Both the position numbers and the translations under genes were made by a program. From NCBI RefSeq assembly GCF_914767665.1, contig NC_059501.1:40958501-41022500 (forward strand): a stretch of DNA of 64,000 bases, in the 5' to 3' direction. Positions 21,505-32,225 of this stretch are shown in pieces. The DNA comes from Harmonia axyridis (lineage: Eukaryota > Arthropoda > Insecta > Coleoptera > Coccinellidae). The notes beneath the pieces were generated by a model, which made no database searches, had not been told where the DNA came from, and saw only the letters and a program-made list of their open reading frames with translations. Within the stretch, counting starts at the first letter, position 1, and each line of letters begins with the position of its first letter.

Positions 21505-22064
21505 ATGTCTTTGGATCATTTATATGAGTTCAGCTTCGAAAAGTTGTACAACGACTGTACAGAAAGGTAATGCTTTTACATCATTTTTTTCTTTAATTAT
21601 TTTTGAAACAATATAATCGAATGTAATCTTCAGTTTCTGAATGTTGCATTTTTATAAAGAAATTTTTGTTCAATATATGTGTATGAAATGAACGATAACC
21701 ATATTGTACCTATCAAACAGCGAATTAATATGTACTTTTTTTTCCTAGGGGTATAACTTTTGAGAAAGACTGCAGCGTATGTCTGAGTAGGTTGACTGGA
21801 GAACTGTACCTAACAGATTGCAGGCATTGTTTTCACAAAGAATGCATCGACAGGTGGTGCTCCAGTTCTTCCAAATGTTGTCCGATGTGTAGGACAACGT
21901 TAATTTTCGAAGGTACCTTCACTATCTTCGATACAAATTGGCAGAATGTTAATATACATCGTTTCGACAAGATGGATAGCGATGAAGAAGATGAAGAAAG
22001 TGGAGAGGAAAATGAAGAAGAGAATGAAGGAGAAAATGAAGAACAAACTAACGAGGACATTTAA
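21505..22064 (+). CDS. RING-H2 protein with acidic tail, copy 4
   Basis: Exons 21505-21566 and 21749-22064 give 125 residues of the shorter tail class. Glu27, two residues before the first zinc-binding Cys, is changed to Lys (GAA to AAA). No ligand is altered. An AATAAA lies at 22522. The retroelement block of this unit begins about 1.8 kb downstream of the polyadenylation signal and does not touch the gene. Confidence 0.85.
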
Positions 22065-24441
22065 TGGAGAAAATATCACTCTCAAATTAAATTCTCTCTA
22101 TACATTTGTATGAAGACTACTGAAAAAGTGTTCTATTCCATTGATGAATTCATGGCCTATGACTTTCAGTGAATCCTGCCTTTTAACGTGATTTCTTCTT
22201 TTTTTCTGTACATGTATTTATGTTTATTTTCATCTTCACTTGTATTTTGTTTGTTTGGATTCATGCTGAATCGTTTTATATATACATATTTTATTTTGAA
22301 TTATGTTGTGTTCATATGTCATCATGATTTCTGTAAAATTTTACATCGCTGTTCGACACACCCTGTAACATTTTTGAGGAAAATGAATGAGTTATAAATT
22401 GTAATATATGTATTAGAATCATTTGTCTTTTTTTTCATCTTATTTTTCCTAACGTTAACTAACTAAGTGTCATTTCAATCAGAAATAGCTCTCGTTTGTC
22501 TTATGAATGTGATTTATTATAAATAAAATAATTGAAAAAATACACTTATTAGGTGTACAACTTTGCTTCCGCCGTTTTGCAATAGATAACTATAGAGGTA
22601 GGTGGTAAGTGATAGTCGAAAGATCGTTCGATGTTGCTTGCTAAGCCTACAAGAGGCACTTACTACAGACGAGTTGTAACAAAATCGACTAATAATCCGA
22701 GTAATCAAACAGCTATCGATATTGGATTGGCAATGATAGACATATATTTTTTTTATATGTAATGGAAATTTCTGATATGCTCATTCCTAATGATCCAAGA
22801 ATAAGAGCCAATTTGATTGTAAGAGATAAAACGATATTCGGTATTTTATTGATCTACAAAAGTATGTTAAAGTCAGATTTTCGGCCTAATTATTAGGTGT
22901 ACAACTTTGCTTCCGCCGTTTTGCAATAGATGGCTGTACCTGTAAGGGGTAGTCGAAATAAATAGATCGTAGATGCCATACAATAAGCTTAAGTATTTGT
23001 AAACATAACGCTATCGAAATATTAGTCGATTTTTGTCTGCATCATGAAGTTATTCTCGTTTAAATATGTCAGCTCCAAATTGAAAATCTGGGCGTACGCC
23101 AATGCAGTGAAACTGTCATATCATTTATTTTCCTGGTTTCCTTGGATGAACGTTATTGATAATAATTGCAGCGAAATTCATAAAGCTATATTCCTCTATT
23201 ATATTCATAAAACCCTCAAAAAAGGGGTAACTTAACCATAGTACTAATAAATGGTACCACGGTACCAATATGGGTTCATTTGAAAACATTGAGTGTTACC
23301 CAAAAAACGATTACGATGAACTTTATTTGCTCATAAAAAACGCAATTTAGTGTTTTTGACGGGATTTCGATTTTTCTAGTATTAGACAGGTCAATTGGAA
23401 TAAATCGGAATCATCGTGGCACACTCAAATGGAAAACTAAAAATTGAATTATGAAAAAATTTTGACGTTTGAAATGTCACTTATGTGGTATCATTGGATT
23501 CAAAAAATTATACAGATTTCAAAAATGTTATAATATACAGGGTGTTCCACTTGAAAATCGAGAGTTGGTATCACTTCCGGCGAAACAGGAAGTGAAAAAA
23601 AATCATTTGTAGATTAAAAAGTGTCGCTTATTATGTATATTATGTATTATTAATTTTTAGTAACGTTTATTATTTTAACGTGAAATCTAAAGAAGCGACT
23701 ATATGTAGGAAAAAAATTTAATTTGAAGAATAAAAAAAGATGAAATATAATGACTGTCATTCAATTTTCGATTTAAAATGAATTTCGAACAAGTAGAAAC
23801 CAAGCCAATCCACAGTATTGTTTAGAATTAGGATAAAATATATCAAAATGAAAAAATTGTTTTCCGAGAAGTAAATAAAGTATTTTCACAGCCTTGAAGT
23901 CACAGATAAAGGCCACTCCTACTGTTTTTTTTGAGCTGATTCGCGTGTAAGCTTCTCCTACTATCGGTCTATTTGATTGGAGATGGTTGAAATATGTGCA
24001 GTCAGTTTTTGATAATTACCTGAAGCTCGCAAGATTTGGTGTTTAAACACGAAATCCAACAATAATCCAAAGCCAGTTTGAGGTCGTTTATACAAGAAAT
24101 TCGTAATTGCCTCTGAAAAGATAAATGATTGTTTTATTGTTGGTTTTTTTCATTCAGACTCAAGGCAATTATCTTGTCTATGTCTGTGACCTTTTTCATT
24201 GAGGAGAAATTTAAAAACTATGAAATTTGTGACAAGAAGTAAATAATACAACTCATTGTAGCTTTTCATCGGAAAAATTTATCTAGGATCAATCGAGTAA
24301 TTTGAAAAGGAAAAAATTTTATTCGAATGTCTATAAGTATAATATGTATTATTCATCACTGGCATTCGTGTCCTGACTTTTAAGTATTCAACTATGTAGT
24401 GGCAGAGAGGACAGGGGAAATAAAAATCCTTAATGAGATGC

Positions 24442-24476
24442 CGACGTTTCGACCTTTATTTCTGGTCTTTTTCAAG
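24442..24476 (-). ncRNA. Hammerhead-ribozyme-like motif in Penelope terminal repeat (copy A, 3' end)
   Basis: Minus strand: CTTGAAAAAGACC, a 9-base loop, GGTC, then GAAACGTC. GACC/GGTC forms a helix II and GAAAC matches the conserved right side of a hammerhead core. The left side should read CTGANGA but is degenerate (TTGAAAA), lacking the conserved G. Penelope-like terminal repeats are known to carry hammerhead motifs. Catalysis here is doubtful. Confidence 0.4.
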
Positions 24477-24890
24477 GCTGGAAACAGAACGACATTGAAA
24501 ACATGGGGCATAACATAGTGCCATAATATAAAGAAAGTAGTATACTCTAGTAGGTGCAGAAACAAAATACAACAGAGCATTACAAAAAACATAATTTAAA
24601 ACACATACCAATTCATATGAATAATCCCTCACAATATTCTGAGGTGGACATAAAACTGTGTCGTCAATTTTTTAAGAACTCAATATACAATATACAATAT
24701 ACAGGTCCACTGGTCAACAGATGAAACTATCTATAATCTTTTATTATAATTTTAGGGTGTTCAAAAGATTTTTCCACATTAAGTACAATAAACAGCTGAA
24801 AACTAGTCTCCGTGTCATCTGTCATATGCAGAACGTCGAGCGTCATATGGTTATCTAATGTCAAAGAAAGGGGTATGTTCCTGAAATTCG

Positions 24891-27020
24891 TCAAGAACGA
24901 ATCATCCGTTTGTATCTCTCTAAAATGTTGTGATATATTGTGCTCAAATTCTGTACATCAGTCCTCAAATTTACCGTCTCGTTTAAAGAAATATGAATCA
25001 TCTCACCGATACATCTCTTTTTATAGTTTTTTTCTTTTTCTAAGATGGTGACGTTCTCGAAATCGAAATTGTGGTCTTCGTTGAAGTGATGAGCGGCTAG
25101 AGCGGTTTTTTCATTTTTGTCTTTATTAGTGGGTCTACAATCATATCCGTGCTGGTAGACTCTATTTTTAAGATACTGTTTGGTCATACCTATGTAGCAT
25201 CTGCTGCAGTCTTTACAAGGGATCTTGTATATTAAATCGGATTACAAACCATCTGGAGTTTTATCTTTGATTTTCGAGAAAAGGGAACTGACGCATTTCA
25301 GTGGATAGAAAGCCAGTCTTGCAGAAGAGTTAGTTTGTTGTAAGGCTCTGCTCATGTTTTCAGATAGACCTTGAATATAAGGAAAACGGTAATATCTGGT
25401 TCGTTCATCATTCCTCGAACCTGCAACGTTAGTGAGCACTTTCCTTTTATATTGATTAAGAATACGTTTGACCAAGGTTGTTGGGTAATTATTTCTTGTT
25501 AGTAACTCAGTTATCTTCAGTTCATTTTCTCTGTGAAATCTTTCATCACTCAAATGAATAGCACGGAACATCAAGTTTGTTATAGTTGCTATCTTCTGGG
25601 ATGTGGGGTGTTGTGATCGGTAGTTCAACATTCTACCAGAGGAGGTGGGAAAATAAATTTTGTGGAATTGTTGTGTATGCAGATATATATTGCCATCGTT
25701 TCTTTATAATGTGCAAAACTAGGGCTTTAGGAATATTGGTATATAACGATATAACGTCGAGTGACACCCATTCACTTTCCTTAGGTACTCTAATTTCCTT
25801 GACGAAGTCTACAAAATCTTTGGAATTCGATATATTGTATTCGAATGATGTGGTGACAGGAGATAAAATATCATGAATATATCTGGACAGGTTGTATGAT
25901 GGGGCACCTATACAACTGACCACAGGTCGAATGGAAATATTTTCCTTGTGAGTTTTTCTAAGGCCATATAGCTTTGGAATAACAGAGTTATGACATTTTA
26001 GATGTTTCGCTTTCATTTCATCAATGGCGCCCACATCCCTAAGTTCTTTCACAATTTCATTGGCCAAAGTTTGAAATTTATTTGTTGGGTCACTAGGTGT
26101 TATTTTATATGTCTCTGTATCAGACAACAAATTCTCCATATACGAGACATACTCATCTCTATACATGATAACTGTGGAGTTTCCCTTGTCAGCTCGCATA
26201 ACAACGCAATCAGGATGTTGTTTGAGGAACCTACTTGTTAATACATAATTTAGGTATGCCTGTCTCACACATGGACCTTCATTAGCAGACCGAGCCAAAT
26301 AGTTAGTGAAGATGTTAGTGGTTATGCCTCTTAAAACGTTTTTGTCCACTTCGGTTAACTCAACTTGGTCACCAATACAAAATTCGATGTCCTTGATTAG
26401 CGTAGGTATAGGACATTCTCTTGGGGAAATAGGTATTGCGAATTTAGGACCCGCACTCAGAATATCTTTGATAGGTTCTGGCAAAACTACGTTTGTATAA
26501 TTAAAAATAAAATTATCATGCATCCCCCTTCTGAATGTGGCCGTCTCCTTACATAGATCACTGAGTTTTTTCAAATTCTTCTCTTTAATCAGTTTGAATA
26601 GTTTGTTGTAGTCCTCCTTTGATCTATCAGATATTGTGTTAAACAATTGGGGCGGAATAGACGTTACCAATTTATTCCTTATGATATTGCAATCGTATTC
26701 GAGTTTCTTGATCTTCCATATAGTGATGTTAACTTCCACATTAAGTACTGATTTTTGAAACCTAGATGTTAATTTATCAATATCACGAAAAAAGGATTTC
26801 TGTCAACTTTAAGTGCATGTAAAAACTTAAAATTATTAGCAATGTGATTAGGTGAAATCTGCTTCTGCCTGCATTTGAGAAGAAAGATTCTTCGATTCCT
26901 CATCGCGGCCAATTTCTTGTTGGTGTTACTCCACATCTTCAACAGTTCCACTATGTCTCCTCCGTATTCATTCCTGATGGATTGGTGAAAACCGCCAACG
27001 TTATCATTCATCACTGGCAT
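24891..27020 (-). pseudogene. Penelope-like ORF, copy A, with internal deletion
   Basis: The frame starts at ATG 27018-27020, inside the terminal repeat. Recognisable parts are a basic N-terminal region, RT segments (MRADKGNSTVI, IPKLYGLRKTHK, SLDVISLYTNIP) and a C-terminal GIY-YIG nuclease (IYKIPC then CYIGMTK, with downstream NRVYQH). Lesions: a frameshift near 26800; a 368-bp deletion at about 25644-25645 that removes the YVDD catalytic motif and shifts frame; and a CAA to TAA stop at 25242-25244 just before the GIY-YIG domain. It encodes no working RT. Confidence 0.88.
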
Positions 27021-27096
27021 TCGTGTCCTGACTTTTAAGTATTCAACTATGTAGTGGCAGAGAGGACAGGGGAAATAAAAATCCTTAATGAGATGC

Positions 27097-27132
27097 CGAC
27101 GTTTCGACCTTTATTTCTGGTCTTTTTTCAAG
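27097..27132 (-). ncRNA. Hammerhead-ribozyme-like motif (copy A, 5' terminal repeat)
   Basis: The same motif in the upstream terminal repeat of copy A, with one more A in the degenerate core run. This terminal repeat also lacks a short stretch (13 bp) near 27213 that the others have. Confidence 0.4.
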
Positions 27133-28235
27133 GCTGGAAACAGAACGACATTGAAAACATGGGGCATAACATAGTGCCATAATATAAAGAAAGTAGTATA
27201 CTCTAGTAGGTGCAACAGAGCATTACAAAAATGTAGACTTCGTCAAGGAAATTAGAGTACCTAAGGAAAGTGAATGGGTGTCACTCGACGTTATATCGTT
27301 ATATACCAATATTCCTAAAGCCCTAGTTTTGCACATTATAAAGAAACGATGGCAATATATATCTGCATACACAACAATTCCACAAAATTTATTTTGCAAA
27401 ATAGTTGAGTACATTTTTGATTCTAGTTACTTCTCCTTTAACGGTGTAATATATATGCAGATTGATGGCGCAGCCATGGGAAATCCGGCTAGCGGCACAC
27501 TAGCCGCCTTAGTTATGGATGAAGTAATAACGATAAGCTTAAGAACGCTAACCTTTGATGTCCATTTCATTAAACTATATGTAGATGACACGATTTTCTC
27601 TATACCGAAAGGGAAATCGGACGAATTACTCCTAAAATTCAATAACGTTCATCATAAACTGCAATTCACCATTGAACGAGAGTCCGAGGCAACAATACCA
27701 TTTTTAGATGTACTGTTGATTCGAAATGAAGATGGAACCATAAGCACCAATTGGTATACCAAACCCACCTCCTCTGGTAGAATGTTGAACTACCGATCAC
27801 AACACCCCACATCCCAGAAGATAGCAACTATAACAAACTTGATGTTCCGTGCTATTCATTTGAGTGATGAAAGATTTCACAGAGAAAATGAACTGAAGAT
27901 AACTGAGTTACTAACAAGAAATAATTACCCAACAACCTTGGTCAAACGTATTCTTAATCAATATAAAAGGAAAGTGCTCACTAACGATGCAGGTTCGAGG
28001 AATGATGAACGAACCAGATATTACCGTTTTCCTTATATTCAAGGTCTATCTGAAAACATGAGCAGAGCCTTACAACAAACTAACTCTTCTGCAAGACTGG
28101 CTTTCTATCCACTGAAATGCGTCAGTTCCCTTTTCTCGAAAATCAAAGATAAAACTCCAGATGGTTTGCAATCCGATTTAATATACAAGATCCCTTGTAA
28201 AGACTGCAGCAGATGCTACATAGGTATGACCAAAC

Positions 28236-30965
28236 TCTCTCTCTTAATCTAACCCTCGTAAGGGTGTAGTGACATCATGTCGCGACTCTTTGAACGAGCT
28301 GCTTCCAGGACTCCCTATCTTGGGCATGATGAACGGCTTCGTGCATATTCTTCCCAGCTAGAGTTTTAAGTTGGTCTATCCATCGTGATGGTGAGCGTCC
28401 CCTAGGTCTTTTTCCCTCGATTTTTCCTTCGATGATCAACTTTTCCATTCCATCCGATCTCCTGGCAATGTGTCCAAAATATCTAAGGTACTGCTGACTA
28501 ACCTTAGTCGACAATCTTGTTTGTATGCCCAGTTGTCTCAGAATCGACTCATTGGTGCGACGAGCAGTCCATGGTATTCTAAGGAGGCGTCTATAACACC
28601 ACATTTCTAATGCATCAATTCTTCGTCGATCTGCCATCTTTAATGTCCAAGTCTCTGCTGCATATGTTGCGATAGGAAAAATGAGTGATTGGACCAGCCT
28701 AACCTTGGTTCTTGCAGTTATTGCGGTATCCCTCCAGATACGGGCCAATTTCGCTGTAGAGTTTCTCGCCATCGCTATGCGCTTTCGAATTTCGGGCTCA
28801 CATTCGCCGGTGTTCGTCACAATAGATCCCAGATACTCGAAGCGGTTGACTACCTCGAGGTCAGCAATCCTTGTGATGTCTGGACTGTTATTATTAAAGC
28901 GATCTACTATCATCACCTTGGTCTTAGATTTGTTGATTTCGAGACCATATACTGAGCTTTTGTTTTCTAATCTTTGCATTAAAATCCGCAGTTCACCCTC
29001 GTCTTGGACTATTATCAATGTGCCGTCAGCGTATCGTAGATTGCTAATCTTCTTACCACCAATTGCAATGCCTCCATTCCAGTTCTCGAGGATCTCTCTC
29101 ATGATGTACTCGCTGTAAATGTTAAAGAGAAGAGGAGACAGAATGCAACCCTGTCTCACTCCAGAAGCTGTTGAAAACTCGTCTGAGTGGATATCATTGA
29201 CTCTTACCGTCGCTGTGCCTGAAGAGTATAATTGCCGAATGAGGCGCACCAGATGTCTTGGTGTTCCCATTTCCAACAGAATCCTCCACAGTTTCGGCCA
29301 CCTCACCCTATCGAAAGCTTTTTTGAAATCCACAAAACATAATATCATTTTTACGTTGAATTCTCTTGCTTTCTCAATCAGTTGTCGTACATTCAAAATC
29401 TGCTCTCGAGTCCCTTTCCCTGGAACAAATCCCGTCTGTTCATTGGGTATTTGCGGTAAAAGGAAAGCTTTCAGTCTTTCGTTCAATATTGTGAGCATGA
29501 CTTTGCTTGCGTGTGAGATGAGTGCGATGGTTCGGTAGTTTTCACATTCTAGTGGTGAACCCTTTTTGTACAATGGTATGAATGTGGATTGACACCATTT
29601 CTTCGGCCAGTATCCTGATTCCCAAATTTTCCGACACAGAACGTGAAGAATGTCAATGCCCAGTTCTCCCATGCTTTTTAAAACCTCAGCAGTTATTCCA
29701 TCGGATCCTGGTGACTTTTGATTTCGTAGCCTTCTCACTGCGCGTTCTACCTCTTCCCTTAGAATCTCAGGTTCAAGGTCTTTCAAATGGTCTTCCGGTA
29801 CGGTATCCGGAGTATCCTGGAACAATTGGACGCAGTAATCCCTCCATACCTTGGCTATACCTTCCACATCTGTGATAATATTTCCTTGCTTGTCCTTGAT
29901 GATCTGAGTCTTAGCTTTGAATTCTCGAGATAAATATTTCACTTTGTTGTATAGTTCTTTAGAGTGATTCGCAGTCGCATGCATTTCTAGATCTCCGCAT
30001 ATTTTGTTTATGTGCTCGTTTTTATCTCTTCGGCAAGCTTGTTTTATTTCATTGTTTATTTCTTTAAGCATAAGTTTCTGCTGCTCTGCATCTGTAACTG
30101 TTTGTCGTATGGTCAGTCTTTTATCAATTAATTCCAATGTTTTGTCTGACATCCAATGTTGTCGTTTCGTTGTTTTATCAGTTTTTTGAACTTTACTTGC
30201 TGCTTCAACAATCCATTTTTCGGTTCTATCCCAAACTGTATCACAGCTTCCTGTTATTTCGGGCGGACCACTCTCTCGAAGAGCATCTTGAAAGCGTATT
30301 GGGTCAGGAATGGTTATTTTTCTGGATTTCGGTTTAACCTTTGGTTTGTTGAATTTGACCTTAAGAGAAGCCCACAATAAACGATGATCGGATCCACATT
30401 CTGCACCGGGTTTGGTCTTAGTGTTACGGAAAGACGTTTTCCACCTTTTGTCAATAAGAAAGTAGTCAATTTGATTTTTGTGTTGTCCATTAGGAGATGT
30501 CCAGGTATAGAGGCGGCGTATGTGATGTTTAAATATGGTGTTCATTATAGTTAAATTATTGTCAATGGCAAACTGGATTAGTCTGCTACCTCGTTCGTTA
30601 CGTTTGCCAATCCCATAACGCCCGACTGTATCTCTCAGATGGTCATCAGCTCCTGTGCACCCTACTTTGGCGTTAAAGTCGCCCATTAAGACCGTAATCC
30701 CCTTGGGTTTTAAGGACGTCATGGTATCTTCTAAAAGTGCATAGAAGTTTTCTATATCTTGGTCGCAGGCGTCAGTGGTGGGCAGATAAACTTGGATGAT
30801 GTGTAATTTAAATGGTCGAGTATTCAGGGTGACAGTAATAATTCTGTCATTAATAGGTCTATACGCTTCAACGAATTGAGCGAATCTTTTGTTGATGAGA
30901 ACTGCCACACCACACCGTCCTGTAACATTTGCTCCGGAAATATATAGCATGTGATCTTGTGTCTC
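28236..30965 (-). mobile_element. RTE/BovB-type LINE nested in Penelope copy B
   Basis: A 2730-bp minus-strand insertion flanked by the 8-bp duplication GACCAAAC (28228-28235 and 30966-30973); uninterrupted GACCAAACAG is seen in copy A. The 3' tail is a short run of AG dinucleotides after a very short 3' region. The ORF is open to the right edge without a proper N-terminus, so the element is 5' truncated. It must have inserted after Penelope copy B existed. Confidence 0.93.
28275..30965 (-). pseudogene. RTE ORF with mutated catalytic motif (YADG)
   Basis: Open for almost 900 codons with no stop or frameshift. It holds an APE endonuclease (GDFNAKVG near residue 97, GSDHRLL near 193; the N-terminal strand and first catalytic residues are missing), then RT (SPGSDG, NYRTIALISHASK, VDFKKAFDRVRW, GVRQGCILSP) and the RTE/BovB-like C-terminal segment ending RWIDQL. 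The catalytic Tyr-Ala-Asp-Asp reads Tyr-Ala-Asp-Gly: codon GGC at 29022-29024, one base from GAC. Loss of this Asp should abolish polymerase activity. Numbering counts from 30971. Confidence 0.9.
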
Positions 30966-31675
30966 GACCAAACAGTATCTTAAAAATAGAGTCTACCAGC
31001 ACGGATATGATTGTAGACCCACTAATAAAGACAAAAATGAAAAAACCGCTCTAGCCGCTCATCACTTCAACGAAGACCACAATTTCGATTTCGAGAACGT
31101 CACCATCTTAGAAAAAGAAAAAAAACTATAAAAAGAGATGTATCGGTGAGATGATTCATATTTCTTTAAACGAGACGGTAAATTTGAGGACTGATGTACA
31201 GAATTTGAGCACAATATATCACAACATTTTAGAGAGATACAAACGGATGATTCGTTCTTGACGAATTTCAGGAACATACCCCTTTCTTTGACATTAGATA
31301 ACCATATGACGCTCGACGTTCTGCATATGACAGATGACACGGAGACTAGTTTTCAGCTGTTTATTGTACTTAATGTGGCAAAATCTTTTGAACACCCTAA
31401 AATTATAATAAAAGATTATAGATAGTTTCATCTGTTGACCAGTGGACCTGTATATTGTATATTGTATATTGAGTTCTTAAAAAATTGACGACACAGTTTT
31501 ATGTCCACCTCAGAATATTGTGAGGGATTATTCATATGAATTGGTATGTGTTTTAAATTATGTTTTTTGTAATGCTCTGTTGTATTTTGTTTCTGCACCT
31601 ACTAGAGTATACTACTTTCTTTATATTATGGCACTATGTTATGCCCCATGTTTTCAATGTCGTTCTGTTTCCAGC

Positions 31676-31710
31676 CTTGAAAAAGACCAGAAATAAAGGT
31701 CGAAACGTCG
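31676..31710 (+). ncRNA. Hammerhead-ribozyme-like motif (copy B, 3' terminal repeat)
   Basis: Identical in sequence to the copy A 3' motif but on the plus strand. GACC (31685-31688) pairs with GGTC across the loop, followed by GAAACGTC. The core departs from consensus in the same way, so the degeneracy is a property of this family rather than a private mutation. Confidence 0.4.
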
Positions 31711-31790
31711 GCATCTCATTAAGGATTTTTATTTCCCCTGTCCTCTCTGCCACTACATAGTTGAATAATATGTATTTAGATATACATATA

Positions 31791-32225
31791 CAGGGTGTGG
31801 CGTAATTAATGGATAATACTGTACTGGCGAATAGGGGAGGTCATGGCCGACCAGAAAATGTAAAGTTATGTTCAGTAAAAATATTATAGTGTTCGAGATA
31901 TCGAACAATTTAATTTTTTTCTGAAAAGTGCACCTTCACTCACTAAATTCATTGTTGTGATCACAAATCTTGTTATTTCTTTGAGCATTGTTTTTCATTT
32001 TACTCTCAAATATCTGTACTATGAGATAAACTACCAAATTCCTACCATCTTGCTTAATTAAGAGAAGAAAAGTATGATAATCCTGATGTTTGCACTTTTT
32101 CGAAAAAAATGAAATTGTCCGATATCTCGAAAACTATGATATTTTTACTGAACAAAATTTTCTGGTCGGCCAACACCTCCCCTATTCGCCAGTACAGGAT
32201 TATCCATTAATTACGCCACACCCTG
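31791..32225. mobile_element. Fold-back element, unit 4
   Basis: A complete 435-bp copy, 14 bp to the right of the Penelope-block target duplication. Confidence 0.8.

Larger units (their letters stand above)
27232..31131 (+). pseudogene. Penelope-like ORF, copy B, truncated and interrupted
   Basis: Begins abruptly in mid-RT at 27232, so the N-terminal third is missing. It keeps what copy A lost: the segment with GAAMGNPASG and the catalytic YVDD (27578-27589), then the connection region into GIY-YIG. The RTE LINE at 28236-30965 splits the nuclease right after CYIGMTK. The remainder resumes at 30974 and ends early at TAA 31129-31131, because of one extra A relative to copy A. Copies A and B therefore carry different lesions. 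Confidence 0.88.
24351..31765. mobile_element. Composite Penelope-like block with nested RTE LINE
   Basis: A 7415-bp insertion in unit 4, flanked by a perfect 11-bp target duplication TAATATGTATT (24340-24350 and 31766-31776). It holds two Penelope-like copies facing outwards. Copy A is on the minus strand (24351 to about 27231) with terminal repeats at both ends. Copy B is on the plus strand (about 27232-31765), truncated at its 5' side and split by an RTE LINE. The join near 27231 falls between a terminal repeat and mid-RT sequence. Sequence shared by A and B forms a large inverted repeat with arms of about 1.4 kb. Partial, inverted and tandem copies are typical of Penelope-like insertions. 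Confidence 0.9.
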
